Shown here piece after piece: positions 52,290 through 61,918 of a stretch of DNA of 64,000 bases. How positions within the stretch are numbered: position 1 is the stretch's first letter; every line of letters starts with the position of its first letter. This DNA is from Prescottella defluvii (GTDB lineage Bacteria > Actinomycetota > Actinomycetes > Mycobacteriales > Mycobacteriaceae), in NCBI RefSeq assembly GCF_000738775.1, contig NZ_JPOC01000045.1, forward strand, positions 1 to 64,000, written 5' to 3'. Below the pieces are notes generated by a model. The model saw only the letters and a list, made by a program, of their open reading frames with translations, did no database searches and was not told where the DNA came from. Made by a program: the position numbers and the translations under genes.

Positions 52290-54839
52290 ATGTTCGAGAG
52301 GTTCACCGATCGCGCGCGGCGCGTTGTTGTCCTGGCGCAAGAAGAAGCCAGGATGCTCAACCACAACTACATCGGCACGGAACACATCCTGCTCGGCCTC
52401 ATCCACGAGGGTGAGGGTGTGGCGGCGAAGTCGCTGGAGTCGTTGGGTATCTCCCTCGAAGGTGTCCGCAGCCAGGTCGAGGAGATCATCGGCCAGGGTC
52501 AGCAGGCCCCGTCCGGCCACATCCCCTTCACCCCGCGTGCCAAGAAGGTCCTCGAGCTCAGCCTGCGCGAGGCGCTGCAGCTCGGCCACAACTACATAGG
52601 CACCGAGCACATTCTCCTCGGTCTGATCCGCGAGGGCGAGGGCGTCGCCGCCCAGGTCCTCGTCAAGCTCGGCGCCGACCTCAACCGTGTCCGCCAGCAG
52701 GTGATCCAGCTGCTCTCGGGCTACCAGGGCAAGGAGCCGGCCGAGGCCGGCGGCAGCCGTGGCGAGGCGGGTACCCCGTCGACGTCGCTGGTCCTCGACC
52801 AGTTCGGCCGCAACCTCACGCAGGCCGCTCTCGAAGGCAAGCTCGACCCGGTCATCGGCCGCTCGAAGGAAATCGAGCGCGTCATGCAGGTCCTGAGCCG
52901 CCGCACCAAGAACAACCCTGTCCTCATCGGCGAGCCGGGTGTCGGCAAGACCGCCGTGGTCGAGGGCCTCGCGCAGGCCATCGTCAACGGTGAGGTCCCC
53001 GAGACCCTCAAGGACAAGCAGCTCTACACGCTGGACCTGGGCTCCCTGGTGGCCGGCAGCCGTTACCGCGGTGACTTCGAGGAACGCCTCAAGAAGGTCC
53101 TCAAGGAGATCAACACCCGCGGCGACATCATCCTGTTCATCGACGAGCTGCACACGCTTGTCGGTGCCGGCGCGGCCGAGGGCGCCATCGACGCGGCCTC
53201 GATCCTCAAGCCGAAGCTGGCCCGCGGTGAGCTGCAGACCATCGGCGCCACCACCCTCGACGAGTACCGCAAGTACATCGAGAAGGATGCCGCGCTCGAG
53301 CGCCGCTTCCAGCCGGTGCAGGTCGGCGAGCCGACGGTCGAGCACACCATCGAGATCCTCAAGGGTCTGCGCGACCGCTACGAGGCGCACCACCGCGTCT
53401 CGATCACCGACAGCGCTCTGGTCGCGGCGGCCACCCTCGCCGACCGCTACATCAACGACCGCTTCCTGCCGGACAAGGCAATCGACCTCATCGACGAGGC
53501 GGGCGCCCGAATGCGCATCCGTCGGATGACCGCGCCGCCGGACCTGCGCGAGTTCGACGACCGGATCGCCGACGCCCGTCGCGAGAAGGAGTCCGCGATC
53601 GACGCGCAGGACTTCGAGAAGGCCGCGAACCTGCGCGACAAGGAGAAGACCCTCGTCGCACAGCGTGCCGAGCGCGAGAAGCAGTGGCGTTCCGGTGACC
53701 TGGATGTCATCGCCGAGGTCGACGACGAGCAGATCGCCGAGGTGCTGGGCAACTGGACCGGCATCCCGGTCTTCAAGCTCACCGAGGAGGAGACCACCCG
53801 TCTGCTCCGCATGGAGGAGGAGCTGCACAAGCGGATCATCGGCCAGGAGGACGCCGTCAAGGCGGTCTCCAAGGCGATCCGCCGCACCCGCGCCGGCCTG
53901 AAGGATCCGAAGCGTCCGTCCGGCTCGTTCATCTTCGCCGGCCCGTCCGGTGTCGGTAAGACCGAGCTGTCCAAGGCGCTCGCGAACTTCCTGTTCGGCG
54001 ACGACGACGCGCTCATCCAGATCGACATGGGCGAGTTCCACGACCGGTTCACCGCGTCGCGCCTGTTCGGTGCCCCTCCCGGCTACGTCGGCTACGAAGA
54101 GGGCGGCCAGCTCACCGAGAAGGTGCGCCGCAAGCCGTTCTCCGTGGTTCTGTTCGACGAGATCGAGAAGGCCCACCAGGAGATCTACAACACCCTCCTG
54201 CAGGTGCTCGAGGACGGCCGTCTCACCGACGGTCAGGGTCGTACGGTCGACTTCAAGAACACCGTGCTGATCTTCACCTCGAACCTCGGTACCTCCGACA
54301 TCTCGAAGGCCGTCGGCCTCGGCTTCACGTCGGGAACCGGCACGGAGTCGAACTACGAGCGCATGAAGCTCAAGGTCCACGACGAGCTCAAGAAGCACTT
54401 CCGCCCCGAGTTCCTCAACCGCATCGACGACATCATCGTCTTCCACCAGCTGTCTCAGGACGAGATCATCCAGATGGTGGACCTGATGATCGGTCGCGTC
54501 GAGAAGCAGCTGAAGAACAAGGACATGGACATCGAGCTGACCGAGCAGGCCAAGTCGCTGCTCGCGAAGCGTGGTTTCGATCCGGTGCTGGGTGCGCGTC
54601 CGCTGCGTCGCACCATCCAGCGCGAGATCGAGGACCAGCTGTCGGAGAAGATCCTCTTCAACGAGCTGGGCGCGGGCCAGATCGTCCTGGTCGATGTCGA
54701 AGGCTGGGACGGCGAGGGTGCCGGCGAGAACGCGAAGTTCACGTTCCGTGGCGCACCGAAGCCGGTCACGGTTCCGGACTCGCTGCCCATCGACATGGCC
54801 AAGGCCGCCCCGGCAGAGGGCGATCACTCGGCCGAGTAG
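52290..54839 (+). CDS. clpC: ATP-dependent Clp protease ATP-binding subunit ClpC
   Basis: An 849-residue Hsp100 unfoldase. Two N-terminal Clp-N repeats (both with [14 protein letters not shown], about 24-37 and 99-112) precede D1 (Walker A GEPGVGKT, about 215), the UvrB/UVR-like middle region ([14 protein letters not shown], about 430) and D2 (GPSGVGKTE, about 552; arginine-finger region; [11 protein letters not shown] near the end). It unfolds substrates for ClpP1P2 and is the main actinobacterial Clp ATPase (ClpC1). GAGGGAGAG precedes the ATG; a perfect terminator follows. Confidence 0.97.
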   Translation: MFERFTDRARRVVVLAQEEARMLNHNYIGTEHILLGLIHEGEGVAAKSLESLGISLEGVRSQVEEIIGQGQQAPSGHIPFTPRAKKVLELSLREALQLGHNYIGTEHILLGLIREGEGVAAQVLVKLGADLNRVRQQVIQLLSGYQGKEPAEAGGSRGEAGTPSTSLVLDQFGRNLTQAALEGKLDPVIGRSKEIERVMQVLSRRTKNNPVLIGEPGVGKTAVVEGLAQAIVNGEVPETLKDKQLYTLDLGSLVAGSRYRGDFEERLKKVLKEINTRGDIILFIDELHTLVGAGAAEGAIDAASILKPKLARGELQTIGATTLDEYRKYIEKDAALERRFQPVQVGEPTVEHTIEILKGLRDRYEAHHRVSITDSALVAAATLADRYINDRFLPDKAIDLIDEAGARMRIRRMTAPPDLREFDDRIADARREKESAIDAQDFEKAANLRDKEKTLVAQRAEREKQWRSGDLDVIAEVDDEQIAEVLGNWTGIPVFKLTEEETTRLLRMEEELHKRIIGQEDAVKAVSKAIRRTRAGLKDPKRPSGSFIFAGPSGVGKTELSKALANFLFGDDDALIQIDMGEFHDRFTASRLFGAPPGYVGYEEGGQLTEKVRRKPFSVVLFDEIEKAHQEIYNTLLQVLEDGRLTDGQGRTVDFKNTVLIFTSNLGTSDISKAVGLGFTSGTGTESNYERMKLKVHDELKKHFRPEFLNRIDDIIVFHQLSQDEIIQMVDLMIGRVEKQLKNKDMDIELTEQAKSLLAKRGFDPVLGARPLRRTIQREIEDQLSEKILFNELGAGQIVLVDVEGWDGEGAGENAKFTFRGAPKPVTVPDSLPIDMAKAAPAEGDHSAE

Positions 54840-54850
54840 GTTTCACAGGC

Positions 54851-54896
54851 ACACGACGGCGCCCCGCACGCAGCAGCGTGCGGGGCGCCGTCGTGT
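54851..54896. terminator. Perfect-stem terminator downstream of clpC
   Basis: A 21-bp perfect stem (54851-54871 with 54876-54896) around AGCA lies 11 bp after the clpC stop and just before the convergent kinase-like gene's stop at 54909. It can serve both directions. There is no U-tract. Confidence 0.92.
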
Positions 54897-54908
54897 GTCA
54901 GGTCCGTG

Positions 54909-55490
54909 TCAGCTGGTCACCGTGAGGTGGGCGGCGCGCCGGGGCCGGTCCGGCCCGAACAGCGCCGCCTCCTGGCGGGCCCAGCGGTCCCAGTGCGGCC
55001 GGAACATGTCGCCGTCGCGCAGCAGGGCGCGTCGCATCCGTTCGTCCGGGGCGGCGTCGACGAACACCCGGACGGCGTAGTACCGGCGCGCGGTGGCGCA
55101 GGTCGATCCGGCGCCCTCGACGATCAGGTAGCGGTGGCGGCGGACCGTGTGCCACTGCGCGTAGGCGCCGCGATGCCAGTCGTAGCGCCGATACCGCGGC
55201 GTCCGGCCCCGCTCGGCGGGTGCGAGAACCCAGCGGACGAGGAGCGGCACCGACGCCGCCAACCCGTCCCAGCTGGGATACAGGTCGTCCATCCGGACGA
55301 TCGGTGCGTCGCCGAGGGCCGCGGACACCCCGTCGGCCAGGGTCGATTTTCCGCCGCCCGCGGGGCCATCGATGCCGATCAGGATCGGTCCGCGTCCCCG
55401 CCGTCGCCGTCGGTGCGCGGCGCGGGCCAGCCCGACGGTCCGGGCGGCACTCTCGTCGAGGACCGGTCGGGTCCGATCGTCGATGGTCAT
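54909..55490 (-). CDS. Uridine-kinase-like P-loop protein
   Basis: A 193-residue P-loop protein. ILIGIDGPAGGGKSTLADGV (about 37-56) is the Walker A region in the uridine/panthothenate-kinase-like style, and IVRMDDLYPSWDGL (about 65) supplies the Asp-Asp substrate/metal motif. YLIVEGAGS and the Asp-x-x-x-Arg-x-x-Arg lid region VDAAPDERMRRALLRD follow. The substrate is probably a nucleoside or small alcohol. It diverges from the MFS gene with 90 bp between starts. ATG at 55490; a GTG at 55499 is an alternative. Confidence 0.82.
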   Translation of the reverse strand: MTIDDRTRPVLDESAARTVGLARAAHRRRRRGRGPILIGIDGPAGGGKSTLADGVSAALGDAPIVRMDDLYPSWDGLAASVPLLVRWVLAPAERGRTPRYRRYDWHRGAYAQWHTVRRHRYLIVEGAGSTCATARRYYAVRVFVDAAPDERMRRALLRDGDMFRPHWDRWARQEAALFGPDRPRRAAHLTVTS

Positions 55491-55580
55491 GGTCAGCACG
55501 CTATGCCAGTTGCCGGGTTCGCCGTCGTCTCCTCGGCATTTCGGCGCACGCGATCGGCCACGATGGTGTGGACTGGCCGC

Positions 55581-57182
55581 ATGACGTCCGCAACGGTCGG
55601 GATCCGCCCCGCCCGGGCCCCGTTCGTCCTGACGGCCCTGATCCTGGTCGCGGCCGTGGCGAACCTGAACCTGGCGGTGGCCAATGTCGCGCTGCCCGAC
55701 ATCGGTCGGGCCTTCGACGCGAGCCAGACGCAGCTGAACCTGATCGCGGTCGGCTACTCCGTCGGGCTCGCCGGTTCGGTGCTCTACCTCGGTGCTCTCG
55801 GTGACCGGTTCGGGCGCAAGATGATGTTGGTGCTCGGGATGCTGCTGTCGTTGCCCGCGTGCATCATCGCCGCCTACGCCCCGACGGTCGAGGTGCTGAT
55901 CCTCGCGCGCCTGCTCGGTGGCGTCGCGGCGGGCATGGCCTTCCCGACCACTCTCGCGCTGATCACCGCGCTGTGGTCGGGGCCGGGCCGGACGAAGGCG
56001 ATCGCGCTGTGGTCCGCGATCGGCGGCGGCCTGTCGTCCCTCGGCCCGCTCGTGTCCGGTGCCCTGTTGCAGTCGTTCGAGTGGGGTTCGGTGTTCCTGG
56101 TGACGGTGCCGCTGGCGCTGGTCGCGCTGGGCTTCGCGGTGGTGTTCGTGCCGAGCCACGTCAACGAGTCGACCGATCCGGTGGATCATCTCGGCGGGAT
56201 CGTGTCGGTGATCCTGGTGGCGGCGCTGGTGCTGGGCATCAACTTCGCGCCCGTCGACGGGATGCGCACGACCGCGCTGTCGATGCTGCTGGTGGCCGCC
56301 GCGGCGGGTGTCGGGTTCGGAATCCGTCAGTTGCGGGCGAGGTACCCGTTGTTCGACCTGACGGTGGCTCGGCGGCGGATCTTCTGGGTGGCCGCGGTCG
56401 CCGGCATCGTCGTGTTCGGGACGCTGATGGGGACGATGTACATCGGGCAGCAGTTCATGCAGAACGTGCTCGGGTATTCCACGCTGGCAGCAGGTTCCGC
56501 CGGCCTGCCCGCAGCGGCGGTCATGGTGGTGGTGGCGCCGCAGTCGGCCAGGCTCGTCGAGTCGTACGGCGCGCGGTTCACGCTGCTGCTCGGGTACACG
56601 GCGATCGTGCTGGGGCTGCTGGTGGCGCTGCTGTTGTGGAAGGAGGACGCGCAGTACTGGAAGATCGCGCTCGGCTACATGTTCCTCGGTGCGGGCGTCG
56701 GGCTCGCGGGCACGCCGGCCTCGCATTCGCTGACCGGGTCGGTGCCGGTGTGGCGGGCGGGGATGGCGTCGGGCACCGCGGACCTGCAGCGCGACCTGGG
56801 TGGCGCGATCGTGCAGTCGGTGCTCGGGGCGCTGCTCACCGCCGGGTACTCGGCCTCGTTCGCCGCCGCGATCGCGTCCAGTCCGGACTCGGACGCCGTC
56901 AGCGACCAGACCGAGGCCGCACTGGAGAAGTCGTTCGCGGGGGCCGAGAACGTCGCGGAGCGGTACCCGCAGTACGCGGACACGATCACCGCTGCCGCCC
57001 GCGCGGCGTTCCTGGACGGCGACACCCGCGCGTACGGCGCGGCGATCGTGATCGTCCTGGTCGGCGCGGCACTGGTCTTCTTCGTCTTCCCGCGCCGTGA
57101 CCGGGAACGGGAACTGCTCGAGCAGTATCGGGCCACCGATGACGCGGTCGCGCGGGCCGACGCTGCCGCCCGGCGATCCTGA
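55581..57182 (+). CDS. MFS transporter (DHA2-like, 14 TM)
   Basis: A 533-residue transporter. LNLAVANVALPDIGRAFDAS is a DHA2-type first helix motif, LGDRFGRKMM the loop 2-3 motif A and GPLVSGALLQSFEWGSVFLVTVPLALVALG motif C. About 14 helices are predictable, with an extracytoplasmic segment at about 440-480. It probably exports drugs or other amphipaths. The ATG at 55581 is used; an ATG at 55563 is in frame and possible. No dedicated regulator is adjacent. Confidence 0.85.
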   Translation: MTSATVGIRPARAPFVLTALILVAAVANLNLAVANVALPDIGRAFDASQTQLNLIAVGYSVGLAGSVLYLGALGDRFGRKMMLVLGMLLSLPACIIAAYAPTVEVLILARLLGGVAAGMAFPTTLALITALWSGPGRTKAIALWSAIGGGLSSLGPLVSGALLQSFEWGSVFLVTVPLALVALGFAVVFVPSHVNESTDPVDHLGGIVSVILVAALVLGINFAPVDGMRTTALSMLLVAAAAGVGFGIRQLRARYPLFDLTVARRRIFWVAAVAGIVVFGTLMGTMYIGQQFMQNVLGYSTLAAGSAGLPAAAVMVVVAPQSARLVESYGARFTLLLGYTAIVLGLLVALLLWKEDAQYWKIALGYMFLGAGVGLAGTPASHSLTGSVPVWRAGMASGTADLQRDLGGAIVQSVLGALLTAGYSASFAAAIASSPDSDAVSDQTEAALEKSFAGAENVAERYPQYADTITAAARAAFLDGDTRAYGAAIVIVLVGAALVFFVFPRRDRERELLEQYRATDDAVARADAAARRS

Positions 57183-57259
57183 GCGAATCGCGCGTGCCGG
57201 GCGCGGTGTCGGGGAACACTGGTGGTCGTCACCCGCACACTCCGACGGAAGGATTCCCA

Positions 57260-57694
57260 ATGCCCACACGTACCGCACGCACCGCCTGGAACGGGACGCT
57301 CGAAAAGGGTTCGGGGCAGGTCGAACTCAGCAGTTCGGGGGTGGGTACCTTCGAGGTGTCGTTCCCGAAGCGGGCCGCCGACGACGCCGGGGGCACCACC
57401 AGTCCGGAGGAGTTGATCGCGGCGGCGCACTCGTCGTGCTACGCGATGCAGTTGTCCGCGCTGATCGGTGAGGCGGGCGGCGTCCCGCAGAGCCTCGACA
57501 TTCGTGCCGACGTCTCCCTCGGTCCCGACGATCCGGGATTCAAGCTCACGGGAATCGCCCTCACCGTCCGCGGTGAGGTGGACGGCCTGGACGCGGCGGG
57601 GTTCGCCCGTGTCGCCCAGGCCGCCAAGGAGTCCTGCCCGGTGAGCAAGGCTCTCACCGGCGTCGCGATCACGCTGGACGCCGCGCTCGAGTAG
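57260..57694 (+). CDS. OsmC/Ohr-family peroxiredoxin-like protein
   Basis: A 144-residue OsmC-type protein. TSPEELIAAAHSSCYAMQLSALI has the first redox Cys (about 60) and AAKESCPVSKAL the second (about 123), the catalytic pair that reduces organic hydroperoxides. NGTLEKGSGQVELSS is the conserved N-terminal strand. Its stop lies 3 bp from the stop of the convergent P15K-like gene. ATG at 57260 follows GGAAGGA. Confidence 0.88.
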   Translation: MPTRTARTAWNGTLEKGSGQVELSSSGVGTFEVSFPKRAADDAGGTTSPEELIAAAHSSCYAMQLSALIGEAGGVPQSLDIRADVSLGPDDPGFKLTGIALTVRGEVDGLDAAGFARVAQAAKESCPVSKALTGVAITLDAALE

Positions 57695-57697
57695 CGG

Positions 57698-58026
57698 TCA
57701 GTCGAGTTCGAGCCTCGCCCTGATCCGGTCCATCCGCTCCCTCAGCTCGTCCTGTGTCACGATGCCGCGGTCGAGCAGTGTGTGCGCGGTGGTGATGGCG
57801 GACCGGGAGTGGACGGGGAACTCGCTGTAGACGGTCTCGCCCAGCTCGTCCTCGGTGTGCCGGCGTTCCAGGTTGTCCCAGGCGCCGCGCCAGGACAGGC
57901 ATTCGACGGTGGCCTGCATCGCCGATTCCCACGGATCGGGTTTGCGGTCGGTGTCGGGCAGGGTGCCGTCCCGCGTGGCTCCGTCCTGCAGTGTGCCGAG
58001 GATGACCTCGTACCCCTGTGCGGTCG

Positions 58027-58030
<4 letters not shown>
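57698..58030 (-). CDS. P15K/P14K-like activator of the Co-enzyme (beta-N paralogue)
   Basis: A 110-residue protein whose segment ECLSWRGAWDNLERRHTEDELGETVYSEFP closely parallels ECLAWRGAWNAEMRRRAEVDLGETQYFGLP of the scnB-like subunit encoded upstream; it ends DELRERMDRIRARLE in both. Nitrile hydratase and thiocyanate hydrolase operons carry just such a small beta-like protein (P14K, P15K), which escorts the metal subunit during cobalt insertion and subunit swapping. The GTG at 58030 overlaps the stop of the metal-subunit gene (GTGA). It is the last gene of the cbt-scn unit and converges with the OsmC gene. Confidence 0.75.
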
Positions 58031-58748
<718 letters not shown>

Positions 58749-58752
<4 letters not shown>

Positions 58753-59057
58753 TTCTCCTCCTGCCGGTCCTTGTCGGGAGCCCGGAGCCAGCCCTCCGCG
58801 CATTCGGTTTCGAGCGTGTCGATGTCGTATCCGGTGTAGCGGGGCCACAGGTCGGTCTGTTTGAACGAGACGACGTAGAACGGTTCCGTGCGGCCGGTCT
58901 CGAGCTTGTCGAACGCCTCGTCCTCCGGGATCACCCAGTCTGGCCGGTGGGCGACGACGACGCCCGTCTGGTTTCGCACGAATGCCTGTGTGCGCGTGTG
59001 GAAGATGCTGGTCTGATCCTTGACGACCACGCGGTCGCCGATCTTGAACTTCGGCAT
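58749..59057 (-). CDS. scnA: Thiocyanate hydrolase alpha-like subunit (NHase beta C-terminal half)
   Basis: A 102-residue SH3-barrel protein: FKIGDRVVVKDQTSIFHTRTQAFVRNQTGVVVAH is the NHase-beta C-terminal signature, with the His-Thr-Arg (20-22) whose Arg contacts the oxidised Cys ligands in family structures; PFYVVSFKQTDLWPRYTG follows. In NHase this is the C-terminal part of one beta chain; here, as in thiocyanate hydrolase, it is a separate gene. The ATG overlaps the TGA of the scnB-like gene by one base, and its stop overlaps scnC. Confidence 0.8.
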
Positions 59058-59488
59058 CACTTCCTCGCCTCCTGGAGACGTGCCCGCACCTCGTCGATCT
59101 TGTCCGAGAGTTCGTCGAGGGGGACGAGTCCCTTGTCGACCATCACCTTGGCGGCGACGGTGATCCATCGCGCGTAGTACGGGAGTCCGAAGTACTGGGT
59201 CTCGCCGAGGTCGACCTCGGCGCGGCGCCGCATCTCCGCGTTCCATGCGCCGCGCCATGCGAGGCACTCGCACGTGACGTACGTGTTCATCTCCCAGGCC
59301 TCTTCCTCCTTCTCGAGGTACTCGACCGGGAGGGCGGGTTGCCCGCCGACGTCGTGCAGGACGTGCCGCAGGATGTCGTACTGCGCGTTGGTGATCGAGT
59401 ACGGCGAGTCCTGGGCGTCGTGGACTGCCGGGGTGATCTTCGCCAGACCGTCGGTGAGGGTCTGGAATTGTGCCTGATTGGTACTCAT
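59057..59488 (-). CDS. scnB: Thiocyanate hydrolase beta-like subunit (NHase beta N-terminal half)
   Basis: A 143-residue helical protein corresponding to the N-terminal half of NHase beta. CECLAWRGAWNAEMRRRAEVDLGETQYFGLPYYARWITVAAKVMVDKGLV is the conserved core, with an Arg cluster (87-89) that could line the anion-binding pocket. Thiobacillus ScnB is of similar size (about 157, from memory), and the order scnB-scnA-scnC is the same. ATG at 59488 follows GGGAGA. It is preceded by cbtA with a 65-bp gap, so the promoter is probably that of cbtB, or an internal one in the gap. Confidence 0.78.
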   Translation of the reverse strand: MSTNQAQFQTLTDGLAKITPAVHDAQDSPYSITNAQYDILRHVLHDVGGQPALPVEYLEKEEEAWEMNTYVTCECLAWRGAWNAEMRRRAEVDLGETQYFGLPYYARWITVAAKVMVDKGLVPLDELSDKIDEVRARLQEARK

Positions 59489-59553
59489 GGAGGTCTCCCG
59501 TCCATGTGGTTTCGGCGATTCCTGTTGTGTCCGAATCGTTGTCGAGTCCCCTC

Positions 59554-60372
59554 CTAGGGTCGCGTGGTGTCGGTCGGTGCGTGTTCCGGTGTGGCGGCGG
59601 GGGAGGCGGCGCCGCGTTGTGCCCGCTCGGTGAGGTATGCGAACGCCACACCCAGGCTCAGCCACAGGGTGGCCTGCGTCGCCAGCGAAGATATCCGGAA
59701 CTGCCACAACAGCGTGGCGGGGAAGTCCTCGGCCACTTCGTTCACGGTCGGAAGGACGAGGTATCCGACGGTGACGATCGCGAGGAAGGTGACGATCGCC
59801 GCGGCGGTCCGTAATGTCCAGTAGCGTTGTGACGCAAGTTTCTTGGCGACGTAGACGGCGGCACCCACCGCGGCGAGCCCGAGCGCGAGCGCGGCGACCC
59901 ACAGCAGTGTCCGTTCGTTCATGGTGTCCGGATCGCCGACCGCGGGTGGATTGGCCGGGTACTTGAAGAACGGGACGGCCTCGACGGCGAGCCAACCGGC
60001 TCCGGCCAAGCCGAGCGCGAGCAGTGGGCCGGACATCGCAGTGAACCGGCGTGCGTAGTGTGCGGCGACACCGAAGATCGCGCCGAACGCGACCCCTGCC
60101 AGGGATGTTGCGAGGATCAGGCCCGCTCGCTGCCCGTCCCGGGAGACCAGGGGTTCGTCGCTGTCGGAGTGCGAGTGCGGGGCGGCGGGCTCCCCGTCGT
60201 CGTGGGCGGCGGTCGCGTCGGCGCCCGCACCCGCTGACTCCTCGATCTCGATGGCGGCCGCGACGTGCGGTTCGCCGAGGGCGAATGCGACTGCGCCGGT
60301 GAGGAGTCCGGCGATCAGTCCGGCGAACAGGCCTCGTAGCACCAGGCTCTTCAGTGATCCTGTCAGTGGCAC
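59554..60372 (-). CDS. cbtA: CbtA cobalt transporter subunit
   Basis: A 272-residue membrane protein with five or six helices. It opens SLVLRGLFAGLIAGLLTGAVAFALGEPHVAAAIEIEE (CbtA first helix followed by an acidic/His loop), then a His-rich loop HDDGEPAAPHSHSDSDEPLVS (about 55-78). FFKYPANPPAVGDPDT is a family signature. With CbtB it forms a cobalt importer, usually B12-linked; here it stands with a cobalt enzyme cluster. GTG at 60372 overlaps the cbtB stop by 10 bp. Confidence 0.87.
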   Translation of the reverse strand: MPLTGSLKSLVLRGLFAGLIAGLLTGAVAFALGEPHVAAAIEIEESAGAGADATAAHDDGEPAAPHSHSDSDEPLVSRDGQRAGLILATSLAGVAFGAIFGVAAHYARRFTAMSGPLLALGLAGAGWLAVEAVPFFKYPANPPAVGDPDTMNERTLLWVAALALGLAAVGAAVYVAKKLASQRYWTLRTAAAIVTFLAIVTVGYLVLPTVNEVAEDFPATLLWQFRISSLATQATLWLSLGVAFAYLTERAQRGAASPAATPEHAPTDTTRP

Positions 60373-60557
60373 GGGAGCCCCAGGAGGTGCCGGCCGTCGT
60401 GCATCAGTTCGTGCATGTACATCCCGGTTCGGGAGATCGCGCCCTGGTCGAAGCCGACGAGATAGAGCGTCACGAGGGCGAGGAGCACCACGCCCACCGC
60501 AACGAGCGCGACGCCGACCGATTCGATTGCCCGATTGGGGCTGTGGGCGAGAGTCAT
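60363..60557 (-). CDS. cbtB: CbtB cobalt transporter subunit
   Basis: A 64-residue single-helix protein (helix about 15-36) ending in a His-rich C-terminus HELMHDGRHLLGLPCH, the CbtB metal-binding tail. It is the first gene of the minus-strand unit cbtB-cbtA-scnB-scnA-scnC-P15K. AGGAGGAA lies just before the ATG at 60557. The start faces the tandem-HxlR gene across 281 bp, which contain a perfect palindrome. Confidence 0.88.
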   Translation of the reverse strand: MTLAHSPNRAIESVGVALVAVGVVLLALVTLYLVGFDQGAISRTGMYMHELMHDGRHLLGLPCH

Positions 60558-60694
60558 GGTTCCTCCTGGGGTGTTCGGCCGGATACGGCCGAAGCTGTGC
60601 GCGACCGCGGGAGGTGGCAGAGGCCGTTTCCCGGTCGGCGGAAGACATCACCGACGCTACGCGGCAGATGCGGTGGATCCGTGCACTTGTGGAC

Positions 60695-60710
60695 TTCGCA
60701 CAACTGCGAA
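60695..60710. promoter_or_regulatory. Palindromic operator between cbtB and the HxlR regulator
   Basis: TTCGCACAACTGCGAA is a perfect inverted repeat (TTCGCA/TGCGAA around CAAC) in the 281-bp divergent region between cbtB and the tandem-HxlR gene. It is the strongest symmetric site there and a good candidate for the regulator's operator. No B12-riboswitch-like fold was recognised in this region. Confidence 0.5.
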
Positions 60711-60838
60711 CGCGACGCCGGTGGAGGCTGGGCGATATGGGGTGTCGGGCCGACGGTGCACCCGCGGAAACGAACTTTCGGCCGACTCGACGACGCGGTC
60801 TGTGCGATACTCCGGCCACTGACGAGGGGGAGCTGGTC

Positions 60839-61831
60839 ATGCGTGGGGGAGGCTACGTTCTCGATCTGGGCCGCGACGATGCGCTCGCGATCGCATTCGG
60901 GCTGCTCGGTGACGAGTGGAACCTGTGGATTCTGGCTCAGGCGCTGCGCGGAGCACGGCGGTACAGCGACTGGGCGGGCCGGGGGAAGATCTCGAACTCG
61001 GTCCTGACCGGCCGGCTCGGCCGACTCACCGACGCCGGGCTGCTCGACCGGGTCGTGTTTCCGTTGCATCCTGCGCGGCCCGAGTACGTGCTCACCGATC
61101 GTGGTCGTGCGGTGTGGCCGATCCTGGTGGCGATGTGGTGGTGGGAGCGCGAGTGGGCGCCGGAAGGTTCGGCGGGCGCGTCGGGGATGCGGCACGTCGA
61201 CTGCGGGGCCGAGTTCGCCCCGGTGCTGGTGTGTGGGCGGTGCCGGGAGCCTGCGGGGCTGGACGACGTGATCGCGACGCCCGCGCCGAGCGGCGGTGGA
61301 TCGGACGGGTCGCGCCGGACGCCCGCGGCTGCGAGCCGTCGACGCCCCGGTGGGGTCCGTCGGCGAGCGCAGTTGCCGCACACGATGGAACTCGTCGGGG
61401 ACCGGTGGTCTGCCGTATTGCTCGGTGCGGCCTCGTTCGGCGCGACGAGGTTCGGGGTGTTCGCCGAGTGGACGGGCGCGCCGTCGGCCGTCCTGGCGGA
61501 TCGACTGCGAGTCTTCACCGAGCTCGGCGTGCTGAGCGAGCATCCCGCCCCCGAGCATCAGAGGCGGGTCACCTACCACCTGACACGGAAGGGGCGCGAG
61601 TTCTTCCCCGTGGTGGCGACGATGATCGAGTGGGGTCGGTGGTGGTTCGGCGTGCCGGACGGCGGTTCCCTGTCGATCGGGCATCGCGGCTGCGCGGGGC
61701 CCTTCTCGCCGCGTCTGGTGTGCAGTCACTGTTCCGGGCCACTCCAGGCGGGGTGCCTTCACCGGCCGGGTCAGGTCACGGATGAGCATCGAGAACCTCC
61801 AGTTCACGAGGTCGAGGTCGCACGCGGGTAA
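60839..61831 (+). CDS. Tandem HxlR-domain transcriptional regulator
   Basis: A 330-residue protein made of two HxlR-type winged helices: residues about 10-105 (LGDEWNLWILAQALRGARRYSDWAGRGKISNSVLTGRLGRLTDAGLL) and about 180-285 (LVGDRWSAVLLGAASFGATRFGVFAEWTGAPSAVLADRLRVFTELGVL). Each is followed by a Cys-containing segment (HVDCGAEFAPVLVCGRC, about 119; GCAGPFSPRLVCSHC, about 285) that could bind metal. HxlR proteins normally dimerise; a fused pair would work as one chain. Divergent from cbtB-scn, it is the likely regulator, and the Cys pairs suggest metal or thiol sensing. ATG at 60839 after GAGGGGGAG. Confidence 0.82.
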   Translation: MRGGGYVLDLGRDDALAIAFGLLGDEWNLWILAQALRGARRYSDWAGRGKISNSVLTGRLGRLTDAGLLDRVVFPLHPARPEYVLTDRGRAVWPILVAMWWWEREWAPEGSAGASGMRHVDCGAEFAPVLVCGRCREPAGLDDVIATPAPSGGGSDGSRRTPAAASRRRPGGVRRRAQLPHTMELVGDRWSAVLLGAASFGATRFGVFAEWTGAPSAVLADRLRVFTELGVLSEHPAPEHQRRVTYHLTRKGREFFPVVATMIEWGRWWFGVPDGGSLSIGHRGCAGPFSPRLVCSHCSGPLQAGCLHRPGQVTDEHREPPVHEVEVARG

Positions 61832-61849
61832 CGGTCCGTGGTACATCTG

Positions 61850-61863
61850 GTGATGTAGATCAC
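61850..61863. promoter_or_regulatory. CRP/FNR-like binding site
   Basis: GTGATGTAGATCAC matches the CRP half-sites GTGA-N6-TCAC perfectly. It lies 56 bp before the start of the acyl-AMP-ligase-like gene at 61919, in the 87-bp gap after the HxlR gene. Actinobacterial CRP (Crp/GlxR) could therefore control the ligase. Match by eye only. Confidence 0.5.
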
Positions 61864-61918
61864 ACCGCTAACTGAAGTGATGACGGTCGGGGCGTCGGAT
61901 CGACGGAAGGGAAGGCAC

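Noticed and set aside
60558-60838. Possible cobalamin riboswitch before cbtB, suggested by a GCCACTG string
   Set aside because: The string is on the plus strand next to the HxlR start, and the rest of the B12-box architecture is missing.
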